DNA of 42,135 bases, from the NCBI GenBank assembly GCA_947464335.1, contig CANHWG010000020.1:1-42135 (forward strand). The letters are read 5' to 3'. A program made the translations under genes and the position numbers. Each line of letters starts with the position of its first letter. Position 1 is the first letter of the stretch. Shown here in pieces: positions 14,965 to 24,400 of this stretch. Source of the stretch: Flavobacteriaceae bacterium. Its GTDB lineage: Bacteria > Bacteroidota > Bacteroidia > Flavobacteriales > Flavobacteriaceae. The notes below the pieces were generated by a model. The model did not search any database. It saw only the letters and a program-made list of their open reading frames with translations, and was not told the origin of the DNA.

Positions 14965-15600
14965 ATGAAAAAGATATTAGTTAGTGTTTTGTTTTTTTTG
15001 GTGCTATCTTGTGGAAAAAAAGAAATTCAATTACCCCAATTAAATGAAACATTTGTAGCTGAGGTTAAAGATCATTCTCCTATTTATATGTTTTTTAAAA
15101 CAGAAGGAAATGACACTTTGATTGATGTCAATCGCAATAATTTGATTAGTTCAACTAATTGGTTGTTCAATATCGACAAACGATTATCGCTTAAATTAGT
15201 GATTCCCCAAATTCAAAAATTGCAAGCCAAAAAGAATAAAAGTTCACACAAAAACGAAGCTTCCGAAAACTTTTTTACTTACATGAATAAAGGGACAAAA
15301 TCGTTGGCTTTTTTACCCTTTTCTGATGTTCACTATATTTTAAAAAAACCAACTTTAGGATTGAATACGGTTTATATTAAAGCTGATGGTACGATTTTAT
15401 TCAATAAGCAAGAATTAAAGAAACAAGAATTGGAAAAATACCTCAATAATTTAAGTATTGAAAAAGAAAGTGAACTATTTATTGGCTACGATAAGAATTC
15501 TAGTTTTGAAAACTATTTACAGTATAGATTATTTGCTAAAAAAATAGCCATAACTAAATTAGGTTTGAGTATTGATTATACCAAAGAATTTATCTATTAA
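14965..15600 (+). CDS. lipoprotein of unknown function, partly ExbD-like
   Basis: 211 residues. The signal peptide ends in the lipobox LVLSCGKK (Cys near 16), so it is probably an envelope lipoprotein. The middle (~25-115) is not recognised. Residues ~130-165, NTVYIKADGTILFNKQEL, resemble the periplasmic strand of ExbD-type proteins, but no TonB-system neighbour supports that. It is 2 bases after folP, so co-transcribed. Function unknown. Confidence 0.78.
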   Translation: MKKILVSVLFFLVLSCGKKEIQLPQLNETFVAEVKDHSPIYMFFKTEGNDTLIDVNRNNLISSTNWLFNIDKRLSLKLVIPQIQKLQAKKNKSSHKNEASENFFTYMNKGTKSLAFLPFSDVHYILKKPTLGLNTVYIKADGTILFNKQELKKQELEKYLNNLSIEKESELFIGYDKNSSFENYLQYRLFAKKIAITKLGLSIDYTKEFIY

Positions 15601-15644
15601 GTCTAAAATCTATTCATTTAATAAACGGATTTCAGAAAACTAAA

Positions 15645-16118
15645 TTACTGATGATGATAGGGCTCATTTCTCAAAATAGTAAACCCACGATACAGTTGTT
15701 CAATAAAAAATAAACGCACCATTTGATGTGAGAATGTCATGAGTGAAAGTGAAATTTTACTTTGCGCTTTTTGATATACTTCCTCACTAAATCCGTACGG
15801 TCCGCCAATTACAAATACTAAAGTTTTGGCCCCTGAATTCATCTTCTTTTGTAAATAATCTGAGAATGCTATACTTGAAAAAGTTCCGCCATTTTCATCT
15901 AACAAAATCAATTGGTCAGTTGGATTGAGTTTGGATAAAATCAATTCTCCTTCTTTTTCTTTTTGTTGACTTTCCGAAAGATTTTTAACGTTTTTTAGGT
16001 CTGGAATAATCTCTAAATCAAACTTTATGTAAAATGACAAACGTTTAGTGTAATCATCAATTAGTGATTGTAGCGCTTTGTTATCGGTTTTGCCAATGGC
16101 TAATAATTTGATGTTCAT
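15645..16118 (-). CDS. rlmH: 23S rRNA (pseudouridine-1915-N3) methyltransferase
   Basis: 157 residues, nearly the same as E. coli RlmH (155). This SPOUT-class enzyme methylates pseudouridine 1915 in helix 69 of 23S rRNA. The knot motifs are intact: LILLDENGGTFSS near 70, VFVIGGPYGFSEEV near 100, and the end LMTFSHQMVRLFFIEQLYRG with the terminal NEPYHHQ. It is 4 bases downstream of aroE and is the last gene in its run. Confidence 0.96.
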   Translation of the reverse strand: MNIKLLAIGKTDNKALQSLIDDYTKRLSFYIKFDLEIIPDLKNVKNLSESQQKEKEGELILSKLNPTDQLILLDENGGTFSSIAFSDYLQKKMNSGAKTLVFVIGGPYGFSEEVYQKAQSKISLSLMTFSHQMVRLFFIEQLYRGFTILRNEPYHHQ

Positions 16119-16122
16119 TAGA

Positions 16123-16863
16123 TTATTTATTCCAAATATTCCAAGCTTTTTCGGCCTGAAGGACTAACATTTCATAACCATTTTTGGTAATTGCACCTTT
16201 CTTCTTGGCTTTTTTCAAGAATTGTGTTTCTTCCGGATTATATATTAAATCGAAAGCAATATGTTTGGAGGTAAAAAATTGATAAGGAATTGGTGGAAAT
16301 TCTTTTATGTTGGGTGAAGTTCCTAATGGTGTACAATTAATGATAATTTGATGGTTATCAAAAGTGGTAGCATTGATTCGATTATAATCAATCATACCTT
16401 CTTTTTCTTCACGTGTCACAAAAGTATATAAGATTTTGAGTTGGTCTAAAGCAAATGAAATCGCTTTGGCTGCACCTCCAGTTCCGAGTATTAATGCTTT
16501 TTTATGATGGGGTTGGAGTAATGGCTCTAAGGATTTCATAAAGCCATAATAATCGGAATTGTATCCTTTCAGCGTTCCTTTTTTGGTAACTCGAATCACA
16601 TTGACGGCACCAATAAGCGAAGCGTTTTTAGATAATTTATCCAAATATAGAATTACAGATTCTTTATACGGAATCGTAACATTCAGTCCTTTTAAATTGG
16701 GATTATTGTTGATAACGGATGAAAATTCTTCGATGGATTGTAGATCAAAATTTTCGTACGAACAATCGATTAAATTTCCTAAAACAAATTTATCAGAGAA
16801 GTATTTCTTTGAAAAAGAATAGCTGATATTTTTTCCTAATAAACCAAACTGTCTTCTAGACAT
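16123..16863 (-). CDS. aroE: shikimate dehydrogenase
   Basis: 246 residues, slightly shorter than E. coli AroE (272). It reduces 3-dehydroshikimate to shikimate with NADPH. Substrate motifs: GKNISYSFSKKYF near 10, GLNVTIPYKESV near 58 (catalytic Lys), and YNSDYYGF near 100 (catalytic Asp). The cofactor domain has LGTGGAAKAI near 124 and NCTPLGTSP near 176, and NGYEMLVLQAE near the end. It starts 2 bases after the TPR protein stop. Confidence 0.94.
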   Translation of the reverse strand: MSRRQFGLLGKNISYSFSKKYFSDKFVLGNLIDCSYENFDLQSIEEFSSVINNNPNLKGLNVTIPYKESVILYLDKLSKNASLIGAVNVIRVTKKGTLKGYNSDYYGFMKSLEPLLQPHHKKALILGTGGAAKAISFALDQLKILYTFVTREEKEGMIDYNRINATTFDNHQIIINCTPLGTSPNIKEFPPIPYQFFTSKHIAFDLIYNPEETQFLKKAKKKGAITKNGYEMLVLQAEKAWNIWNK

Positions 16864-16865
16864 TA

Positions 16866-18263
16866 TTATGGTTTTTTATGTTTTGCAACATACTCTTGCA
16901 CTGATGCTCTGTCCCAAACAGTTGGAAACATTTCTTTAAGTAAGTTTTGGTGTTTTGAATTAATTCGTAAACCATTGCTCAAATGATAATTTCCTTTTTC
17001 TTCTTCGTTCAAAAGCATGTGAAAACCAGCCAAACGGTATTCGATTTGGTAATCATCTGGGAAATATTCCGATGCTTGAATTAAGGTTAGAATAGCATTA
17101 TTGAATTCTCCCATAATGAGCATAATATCTACCCAAAATAACCAGGTGTCTAATTGATAATCTCCAAATTCAATAGCTTTTCTGTATCCAAACTCAGCTT
17201 CTTCAAAAAGATCCATTGCTTTATTGATGGTCGCATAACGTTTCCAATATAATCTGTTTTGATCGTCTATAGCTAATGCTTTGTTTACAAAATATAACGC
17301 TTTTTGATAATTTTTTTGACGAACATAAAAATCGGTTATTGCAATCCAACCTTTGTCTAAAAGTGGGTCTTCATGAACCGTTTTATTGAAATAATTTAAC
17401 GCTTCTACTTTGTTGCCCAATTTTTCATAGCATTTCCCAATTCGGAGCAAGGCATAGGATGTTGGGTCGTCCAATTCAATAGTACGATTATAGCATTCTA
17501 TTGCTTCTTCATAGTTTTTTAGTCGTTCTAACGCTTTTCCTCTTTCCATAAAAGCACCAATAAATTCTTCATCTATATAGGTTGCTAATTGAAAACTGGT
17601 TGAGGCACTTTCGTATTCTTTCAATCCATAATATAACCTTCCCGACTGATGCCATGCAATTTCGCTATAAGGATTTCTATCTATATAGGTTTTGAGATAA
17701 TCTATTGCTTGTTGATTTTGATCTAAAAACTCAAAGCAATAAACAACATTATAAAGAGCCGATTGGTCTTCAATATCTTCTTCTAAGCATTTAATGAAAT
17801 TTTCTTTTGCCAATTCTAGACTGTCCATAAACAGGTATTCCATACCAATTAGGTTATAAACATCTGCTAAATCTTCGGTATATTTTAATGCTGTTTTTAA
17901 AAATTCGACTGCCTTTTCATGGTCATCTCTTTTTGAATATATATTGGCTTTTTGGATAAAAATCTCTTCATTAGTGGGTTCAATAGCATACAATTCATTT
18001 AACAATTTTTCCGCTTGATCTAGCTTATCATCATACACGAGCATTTCAACTTGAACTAGTTTAAGCCCCGTAGATCTGGGATGTTGTTCCAATCCTAACT
18101 TCAATGCTTTTTTGGCTAAAGAGGCTTTTCCCATATCGAGATAATGTAGAATGATTTCCTCGAATTCTTCCGAATCAAAAAACAAAACCTTGTTTGTTTT
18201 TAACATCGATTCGAATTTAGATAAGGATAAGTTGTAATCTTCTTCGTCGTGATCTAAGTGCAT
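16866..18263 (-). CDS. tetratricopeptide-repeat protein
   Basis: 465 residues made almost entirely of 34-residue TPR units, roughly twelve, with the usual W/Y-G-A-Y-F-A-P spacing (for example AWHQSGRLYYGLKEYESA and ALLRIGKCYEKLGNKVEALN). No signal peptide or membrane segment, so it is probably a cytoplasmic scaffold. It begins MHLDHDEEDYN and ends KHKKP. It is transcribed just before aroE and rlmH and probably co-transcribed with them; no partner is indicated. Confidence 0.9.
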   Translation of the reverse strand: MHLDHDEEDYNLSLSKFESMLKTNKVLFFDSEEFEEIILHYLDMGKASLAKKALKLGLEQHPRSTGLKLVQVEMLVYDDKLDQAEKLLNELYAIEPTNEEIFIQKANIYSKRDDHEKAVEFLKTALKYTEDLADVYNLIGMEYLFMDSLELAKENFIKCLEEDIEDQSALYNVVYCFEFLDQNQQAIDYLKTYIDRNPYSEIAWHQSGRLYYGLKEYESASTSFQLATYIDEEFIGAFMERGKALERLKNYEEAIECYNRTIELDDPTSYALLRIGKCYEKLGNKVEALNYFNKTVHEDPLLDKGWIAITDFYVRQKNYQKALYFVNKALAIDDQNRLYWKRYATINKAMDLFEEAEFGYRKAIEFGDYQLDTWLFWVDIMLIMGEFNNAILTLIQASEYFPDDYQIEYRLAGFHMLLNEEEKGNYHLSNGLRINSKHQNLLKEMFPTVWDRASVQEYVAKHKKP

Positions 18264-18330
18264 AACAATGGTGTTAAAATTATCCTTAATAAAATTATAG
18301 AAATGGTATCTTTTTTTAGTGAAATGTGAT

Positions 18331-18347
18331 AATTGTTGTAAACAATT
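18331..18347. repeat. AT-only inverted repeat between the aminotransferase and TPR genes
   Basis: AATTGTT (18331-18337), GTA, AACAATT (18341-18347), with AACAATTT repeated at 18353. It could be a weak terminator of the aminotransferase or a site before the TPR gene. AT-only arms in this genome can arise by chance. Confidence 0.3.
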
Positions 18348-18358
18348 TAATTAACAAT

Positions 18359-19549
18359 TTATTTAGACTCCTTTAGAATCTCATCCATCACTTCTATCAT
18401 GATGGCACAACCTTCTCTGATTTCCTTTTCGGATATGGTTAACGGTGGTGTAATTCTGATGGCACAACCTTCGAAAAGTAACCAAAATAATATCAAACCT
18501 TTTTCCTGACATTTCAAAATAACTCGGTTTGTTATTTCAGCGTCTCTTGTCATTGCCGCTAACATTAATCCCCTTCCGCGAATTTCTTTTATCAAAGGAT
18601 GTACCAAAAGTTCTCTGAATAGCTTTTCTTTAACCAAAGATTGTTTTATGTAGTCTTTTTCTAAAATTTCTTCTAAAGTAGCTAAGCATGCTGCCGCTAT
18701 GACAGGATGACCGCCAAATGTAGTTATGTGACCAAGTTTCGGATCATGGCTTAGTAAATCCATGTGTTTAGCGTTGGCAATAAATCCGCCGACAGGCATG
18801 CCACCAGCCATTCCTTTTCCAATGATGACAACATCGGGAACCACATTATAGTTTTCAAATCCGAATAATTTTCCGGTTCTTCCAAAACCCGGTTGGATTT
18901 CGTCCAATATCAGTAAAGCGCCAACTTCTTCACAACGTTTTTTAACTTTGGCTAAGAAATCATTTTGCGGTTCAATAAAACCTGCGCCACCTTGAATGCT
19001 TTCCAAAATGATTCCTGCCGTTTTGGTCGTTATTTTTTGAATGTCGTCTTCGTTATTGAACGTTATAAAATCAACATCTGGAATTAAGGGGCGAAAAATT
19101 TGCTTTCGTTCTTCAAATCCCATCACGCTCATAGAGCCCATAGTATTGCCATGATAAGCATTGTAACAGGAAATTAATTGACTTCTACCGGTTACTCGAC
19201 GCACTAATTTTAGTGCTCCTTCGCACGCTTCGGTACCCGAGTTTACTAAATAAACTTTGTTTAAGCTCGGATGAAGGTTTTCTACCAATAATTTGCAATA
19301 AGCTACCGCCGGATGTTGCGCGTATTCGCCATACACCATAACATGAGAATACTTATCTAATTGGTCTTTGATAGCTTGGTTAACTCTTGGGTGTTGATGG
19401 CCTAGACTGGTAGCGGAAACACCGGCAACGAAATCCAAATATTTTTTGTGATTAGTGTCGTAAATATAGGATCCAATAGCATGTGAAACTTCCATACCTA
19501 AAGGGTAAGGAGATGTTTGTGCTTGGTATTTAAGGAAATCCTTTTTCAT
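18359..19549 (-). CDS. class III PLP-dependent aminotransferase (ornithine/acetylornithine type)
   Basis: 396 residues, usual for fold-type I class III enzymes. Markers: NSGTEACEGALKLVRR near 103 (PLP phosphate contacts), YHGNTMGSMS near 132, LILDEIQPGFGRTG near 216 (Asp and Gln contact PLP), GKGMAGGMPVGGF near 246 with the Schiff-base Lys, and HITTFGGHPVIAAACLA near 272. Enzymes of this group transfer the terminal amino group of ornithine, acetylornithine or GABA to 2-oxoglutarate; the substrate cannot be fixed from sequence, and no arginine-synthesis gene is next to it. It starts 25 bases after the OstA-like gene. Confidence 0.9.
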   Translation of the reverse strand: MKKDFLKYQAQTSPYPLGMEVSHAIGSYIYDTNHKKYLDFVAGVSATSLGHQHPRVNQAIKDQLDKYSHVMVYGEYAQHPAVAYCKLLVENLHPSLNKVYLVNSGTEACEGALKLVRRVTGRSQLISCYNAYHGNTMGSMSVMGFEERKQIFRPLIPDVDFITFNNEDDIQKITTKTAGIILESIQGGAGFIEPQNDFLAKVKKRCEEVGALLILDEIQPGFGRTGKLFGFENYNVVPDVVIIGKGMAGGMPVGGFIANAKHMDLLSHDPKLGHITTFGGHPVIAAACLATLEEILEKDYIKQSLVKEKLFRELLVHPLIKEIRGRGLMLAAMTRDAEITNRVILKCQEKGLILFWLLFEGCAIRITPPLTISEKEIREGCAIMIEVMDEILKESK

Positions 19550-19574
19550 GTTATTGCGAACTAGTGAAGCAATT

Positions 19575-21278
19575 TTATTTCACCTTTGGTTTAGTTTTAT
19601 TCTTGTCAGACTTTGTTTTGGCATCACGCGATTCGTTTTTAGCTCGGCTTGGATTGTTTTTGTCGTAGTCAATGGTTTCTTTACTAGGTTCTAACGGAAC
19701 ATTTTCTTTTTCCATTTCAGCTTTTCGTGCAGACTGTATTTTAGCATCAAGTTCGTTTTCTTCTGGCGGAAAAATTTCATCTTTTGATTTTATTCGTTCA
19801 TCACCACGCCAGATAAAACCTCTGAGTTTTCTGGTGTTTTCGGGCAAATCTTTCTCAGGATTAATCTCGCCGTCAGGATTATTGAAAATGGTTAAGGTTT
19901 CTATAGTATTTTTATCCAAAATCATATTTATTTTACTTCCGACACTTTTGTTGATGCCAATAAGTTCCTTTTGGTCATTTCGCATGTAGTAAATGACTTC
20001 GGTGTTTTTTACAACATCAACCTCGTAGAGTTTATTGTCTTTGAACTTTCCGTATAAATTCATTCCTTTCACCTGATTGTAGCCAGTTCCAATTGTATCT
20101 TTTGATATAATAAAAGCATTGTTCAATACTTTAAGCGAATCCAATTTCTCGGTTTTATTATTTCCAATGAGATGCATTATATCACCTGTCATTTGGTTCT
20201 CGTAATTCCACAGAATCGGTCTGCCAATCAGTTTTGTTAACGCTGTTTTTTGGTTTGAATGAATAGAATCACATTTGCCACTCATATCCGTTTTGTAAAA
20301 ACGTACATTATTAAAACCGCGAATCACTCGGTCACCAACTTTACCTGTAATAAGTATTTTTTTTCCGTGTATATACATCGAATCCTTTTCGACCAAGGTA
20401 ATGGCAACCGCTTTTTTGGTAATCATCATCGAATCTTTTTCGGTTTTGAGATTACGGTAAATTTCGGCATAATGTCCTTTGATAATGCCTTTGTTTATAG
20501 TATCGGTAACTTTTACGTTGTTTGTAGCCGATGCATATTCACGATTTCTGTCATAATACAAACTATCACCTTCAATTTTTCGGTCTTTGTATTTGATGTA
20601 TGACTTTCGTTTAAAGTAAGCAAAGTTCTTTTTGGTGTCATAAAAACCTTTTTCGGTATAGATAAAATTTTCTTTACTGGTGATGGTTGAAGGCCCAAAT
20701 AAATAGGAGTGCCCCGAATTGGTATAATAATCTAAATGATTTGATTTGATCGTATACTTTGGATTGGTAATGGTAACCGCAGTTAAGAATTTAAACTTCT
20801 TTTCGTTGGCAAAGTACCTTCCGGCTTTACTTTTTAGAGTGTTTTCTCTATTGGTTATCGTGCCATAAGAGTTATAAAAAGCTTCCTGAACATTACGGTC
20901 AAAGTTAATGGTATCGGTTACTAAAGTCGATTCGGGTGAGCGCATAACAACATTTCCTGTGGCATATGCTTTTTTTAACTCGCCGTTGTACTCTGCATAT
21001 TTACTGTTTAGAAAAAGCGTGTCGCCTTGCACCATTTGAACTTCGCCAAACGCTTTTAAATAATTCTCTTTTTCAAAAAAATAAGCTTTGTTGCAGGTAA
21101 ATAAGACGCCATCATGACTAACTCTTACATTGCCTCGCAATAACAAAGCATCAGGAATTTCATCTTGATTTCTGTCAGCAAAATCGGAGTATTCAACATT
21201 TATTTTGGAAGATTTTTGCGAGACTACATTGGTAAATGTGAAGAGCAATATTCCGATATAAAAAAGTAACTTTTTCAA
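19575..21278 (-). CDS. OstA/LptA-like protein
   Basis: 567 residues from a TTG start; the in-frame stop upstream leaves no ATG. The signal peptide ends near residue 20 (NVVSQKSS). Residues ~25-250 show repeated beta strands of the OstA/LptA type (LLRGNVRVSHDG, YLKAFGEVQMVQGDT, YATGNVVMRS), followed by a long further beta region. The C-terminal ~60 residues are charged and low in complexity (SRDAKTKSDKNKTKPKVK). LptA-type proteins bridge the periplasm for LPS transport. The size points to the large Bacteroidota OstA-like family rather than classic LptA (~185). Confidence 0.85.
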   Translation of the reverse strand: MKKLLFYIGILLFTFTNVVSQKSSKINVEYSDFADRNQDEIPDALLLRGNVRVSHDGVLFTCNKAYFFEKENYLKAFGEVQMVQGDTLFLNSKYAEYNGELKKAYATGNVVMRSPESTLVTDTINFDRNVQEAFYNSYGTITNRENTLKSKAGRYFANEKKFKFLTAVTITNPKYTIKSNHLDYYTNSGHSYLFGPSTITSKENFIYTEKGFYDTKKNFAYFKRKSYIKYKDRKIEGDSLYYDRNREYASATNNVKVTDTINKGIIKGHYAEIYRNLKTEKDSMMITKKAVAITLVEKDSMYIHGKKILITGKVGDRVIRGFNNVRFYKTDMSGKCDSIHSNQKTALTKLIGRPILWNYENQMTGDIMHLIGNNKTEKLDSLKVLNNAFIISKDTIGTGYNQVKGMNLYGKFKDNKLYEVDVVKNTEVIYYMRNDQKELIGINKSVGSKINMILDKNTIETLTIFNNPDGEINPEKDLPENTRKLRGFIWRGDERIKSKDEIFPPEENELDAKIQSARKAEMEKENVPLEPSKETIDYDKNNPSRAKNESRDAKTKSDKNKTKPKVK

Positions 21279-21295
21279 TGAAATTTAATTTGTGC

Positions 21296-21303
21296 CAAAT
21301 TTA
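21296..21303 (-). promoter_or_regulatory. -7 box upstream of the OstA-like gene
   Basis: Reads TAAATTTG on the minus strand, an exact TAnnTTTG match, 17 bases before the TTG start. It supports the TTG as the true start, since transcription would begin about 12 bases before it. Confidence 0.5.
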
Positions 21304-21342
21304 TGAAATTAGGAACAATCAAAATGGTTATTAAGAATTATT

Positions 21343-21387
21343 TATTAAAAAGTAAAAAGCGCAAATCATTTTCAGATTCACGCTTTT
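21343..21387 (-). terminator. terminator of the LRR gene
   Basis: On the minus strand AAAAGCGTGAATC (21387-21375) pairs with GATTTGCGCTTTT (21367-21355): 13 pairs, two of them G-T, around a 7-base loop, followed by T-rich sequence. It begins 20 bases after the LRR stop. Confidence 0.8.
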
Positions 21388-21407
21388 CAAACGGTAAACT
21401 TTCACTT

Positions 21408-24400
21408 TTATTTTTTAACTATTTTCTCAACTTTATATCCATTGTCTGTTTTTATTTTTAAGAAATAAATTCCTTTTGATTTACTAGAAATATCAAGAGC
21501 CGTTTGGTTTCTGTTTTCTATACTCGTAGATAAAATTCTTCCTTGAATATCATACAATTCAATCGATTCAATAGTGAAATCGCTAGTAATATTGATGATC
21601 GAATTTGTCGGATTTGGATAGACTTTCACACTATTGTCTAATTCAAAATCAGGATTGTTTAAAGCGGCAAAAGTGGTTTCGGCATCGTTAGTTACAATCG
21701 GGAAATTATAATCAAAATAAATTCCGGCTCTTTGTAAAACAGTGTCATCAATAACAAGATTATCTTTGGTTTTAATTTTAAACAAAACATCACCATGACC
21801 ACCAACTGGCGGATTGCCCGAAGCTTCGGCTAGATTTATATTTTCAAAAATAAACTCAACAACATTTCCCGATATTTTGGTGTAGGAAGGATGTGATGTA
21901 CTCATAACTTGCAATGTACCGATATCATACTTTGTTGCATCAATTTCACTTCTAACAACCACATTTTCAGCAAAGAATGTTCCTAGATTTTCAAAGTTAA
22001 TAACATAATGTAAGTAGTTTCCAATTTCAGATGGTGGAACAGAATCGCCTTCTAAACAGATTATCTCATTGGGGTCATAACTTCCTACTACTAATTGATT
22101 GTATTGAAAAGTATTGTCATTAGGTAGTTCGTCACCACCTATAGGATTTATTGTAACCGTAAAAGGTAATATATCACCATTATTAACGGCTGGTACTTCT
22201 TGAGGCGAATTGGTATTAAATGTTAGTTCAATGCTACGGCTTTCAAATGGCATTAGGTTTTGATAGTTCCATGTCAATAAGCCAGCCGCATTAACATCCG
22301 CAACTGGAGTTGATGTTAGAAAGTCTGTTCGAGCATCGTCATAAGCAAGCGTTAGCGTACCCGATTGCATTTGGTTTCCTTTGTTTTTAAATACTATTTT
22401 ATAACCAGAATCAAAGCCAGGACGAGCAACTACGGTTTGATGGTAAACGATTTCAATATCAGGATGATTTCCCACTGCGTTAATGCAAAAATTTTGACTA
22501 TTGATATTGTTATTGTTATTTGTAAAAGAGAAAGCTGCCGATGGCGGCGAGAACACGAACCAAGCTGGGTTTTCTATATTAGGTTCAATGGTATAATTTC
22601 CAGCATTAGTATAAAAAGTATAGCTTCCAGCGATATTAGTGACCGTTGCACCTTGAGTAGCATTGTCACTTATATTCAAACGGATATAGGGATTTACTTC
22701 GTCGGTAATATCACATCCATTATTATCGTCATCATAAATAGTGAGTCCGGTAATCGTGTTACGATTGCCACCAGGCAAGAAGGTACAATACGAGTTTGAA
22801 ACCGTAGTACTCATTCCCATACTATTCAATTGACTTTGTATACTGACCAACTGATCATCATCGGCACAGATGTATTGAAGCGATGGATTATTATTGAAGT
22901 TAATATTTTCATTTTTACCATTTTTTATAAAAAGAGATGTTAAGGCATTATTTTGACAATTTAAATTATTTAATGATTGATTATTATTCAAATCTAATGA
23001 TTGAATTTGGTTGTTTTCACAATCAAGAGATTGAAGCCCTAAAAGATTGCTAACATCGAGTAAAGTACTTTGGCTATCTGAACAGTCTAAGACTAATAAG
23101 TTAGTAAGAAAGTTAATGTTTAAATTAGGGAGTGTGTTGTTAGAATAATCAAGATTATTCAAGAGTGTATTATTGGTTAAATCTAAATTTGAAAGTTGAT
23201 TATTAGCACAATATAAGATCTTTAAGTTATTTAAATTATTTAACGAAAGATTGTTTATAGCATTTATGCTGCAGTTTAAAATTTCTAGATTAGGAGAGTT
23301 GGCAACGCTTAAACTCGTAATTTGATTTTCTGAACAATCTAAATTTTTTAAGTTTAGTAATGTACTACTATCTAAAGAAGTTAGTTGATTACGACCACAA
23401 GATAGACTTTCCAAGCTAGTTAAACCATTAACATTTAAACTGGTTAAATTATTATTTGAACAACTTAGTACTTTCAAGATAGAAGATAAGCCACTAACAT
23501 TTGATAGCGTAAGTTGATTAGAAGAAAAGTCTAAAGACTCAAGATTCGTTAATCCTGCAAGATTAAGGGTAGTTAGTTGATTGTTAGAACAAAACAAAGA
23601 TTTTAAATTCCCTAAATTTAAAACGTTTAGAGTAACCAATTGATTAAACCCACAATTCAAAAATTCTAAGCTGGGTAGATTTATCAAACTCAAATTAGAT
23701 AACAAATTATAGGAATAGTCTAGATTTTTAAGAGTAATCAATCCCGTTAAATTTAGATTTGAAATCGTGTTATAAGAACAATTTAAATCAGTTAGATTAA
23801 CTAAATTACTAACATCCAAACTAGTCAATTGCATATAGCTACAATTTAAATTCTTTAGATTTGCTAAACTATTTACATTTAAAGTCGTAATATTATTATA
23901 AACTCCAGGCCATCCATTGCAATAAAGAGTTTGCAAACTAATTAATCCTGATAAATTTAAGTTAGTTAATAAATTAATTGAGCAATCTAAATGTACTAAA
24001 TTAGAAAGTCCAGCAACATTTAATGATTGAAGAGTCGGAATTATTTGTTGACCAACAGTATATCCTTTCCCACAGTTTAAATCTGTAAGATTTGAAAGCC
24101 CTGATACATCAAGGTTTGTAATTTGATTATATGGGCAATTTAATTTTTTCAAATTAGGCATATTAGTAAGATTCAAATTTGTTATTTGATTCCAAGTACA
24201 GTCTAATTCTTCTAAGTTATTTAAACCTGTTAAATTTAATGAAGTAAGCAAACCATTGGAACAGTTTAATCTTTTTAAATTGGGTAAGTTAGCTAGCGTT
24301 AGACTTGACAACTGACTTAGAATAACGTTATTTGAATTAATTGTTCCCGTTACAAATAAATCGACTAAGGTTGGAAGATTACTAAAAGAAGCAGTCGTTA

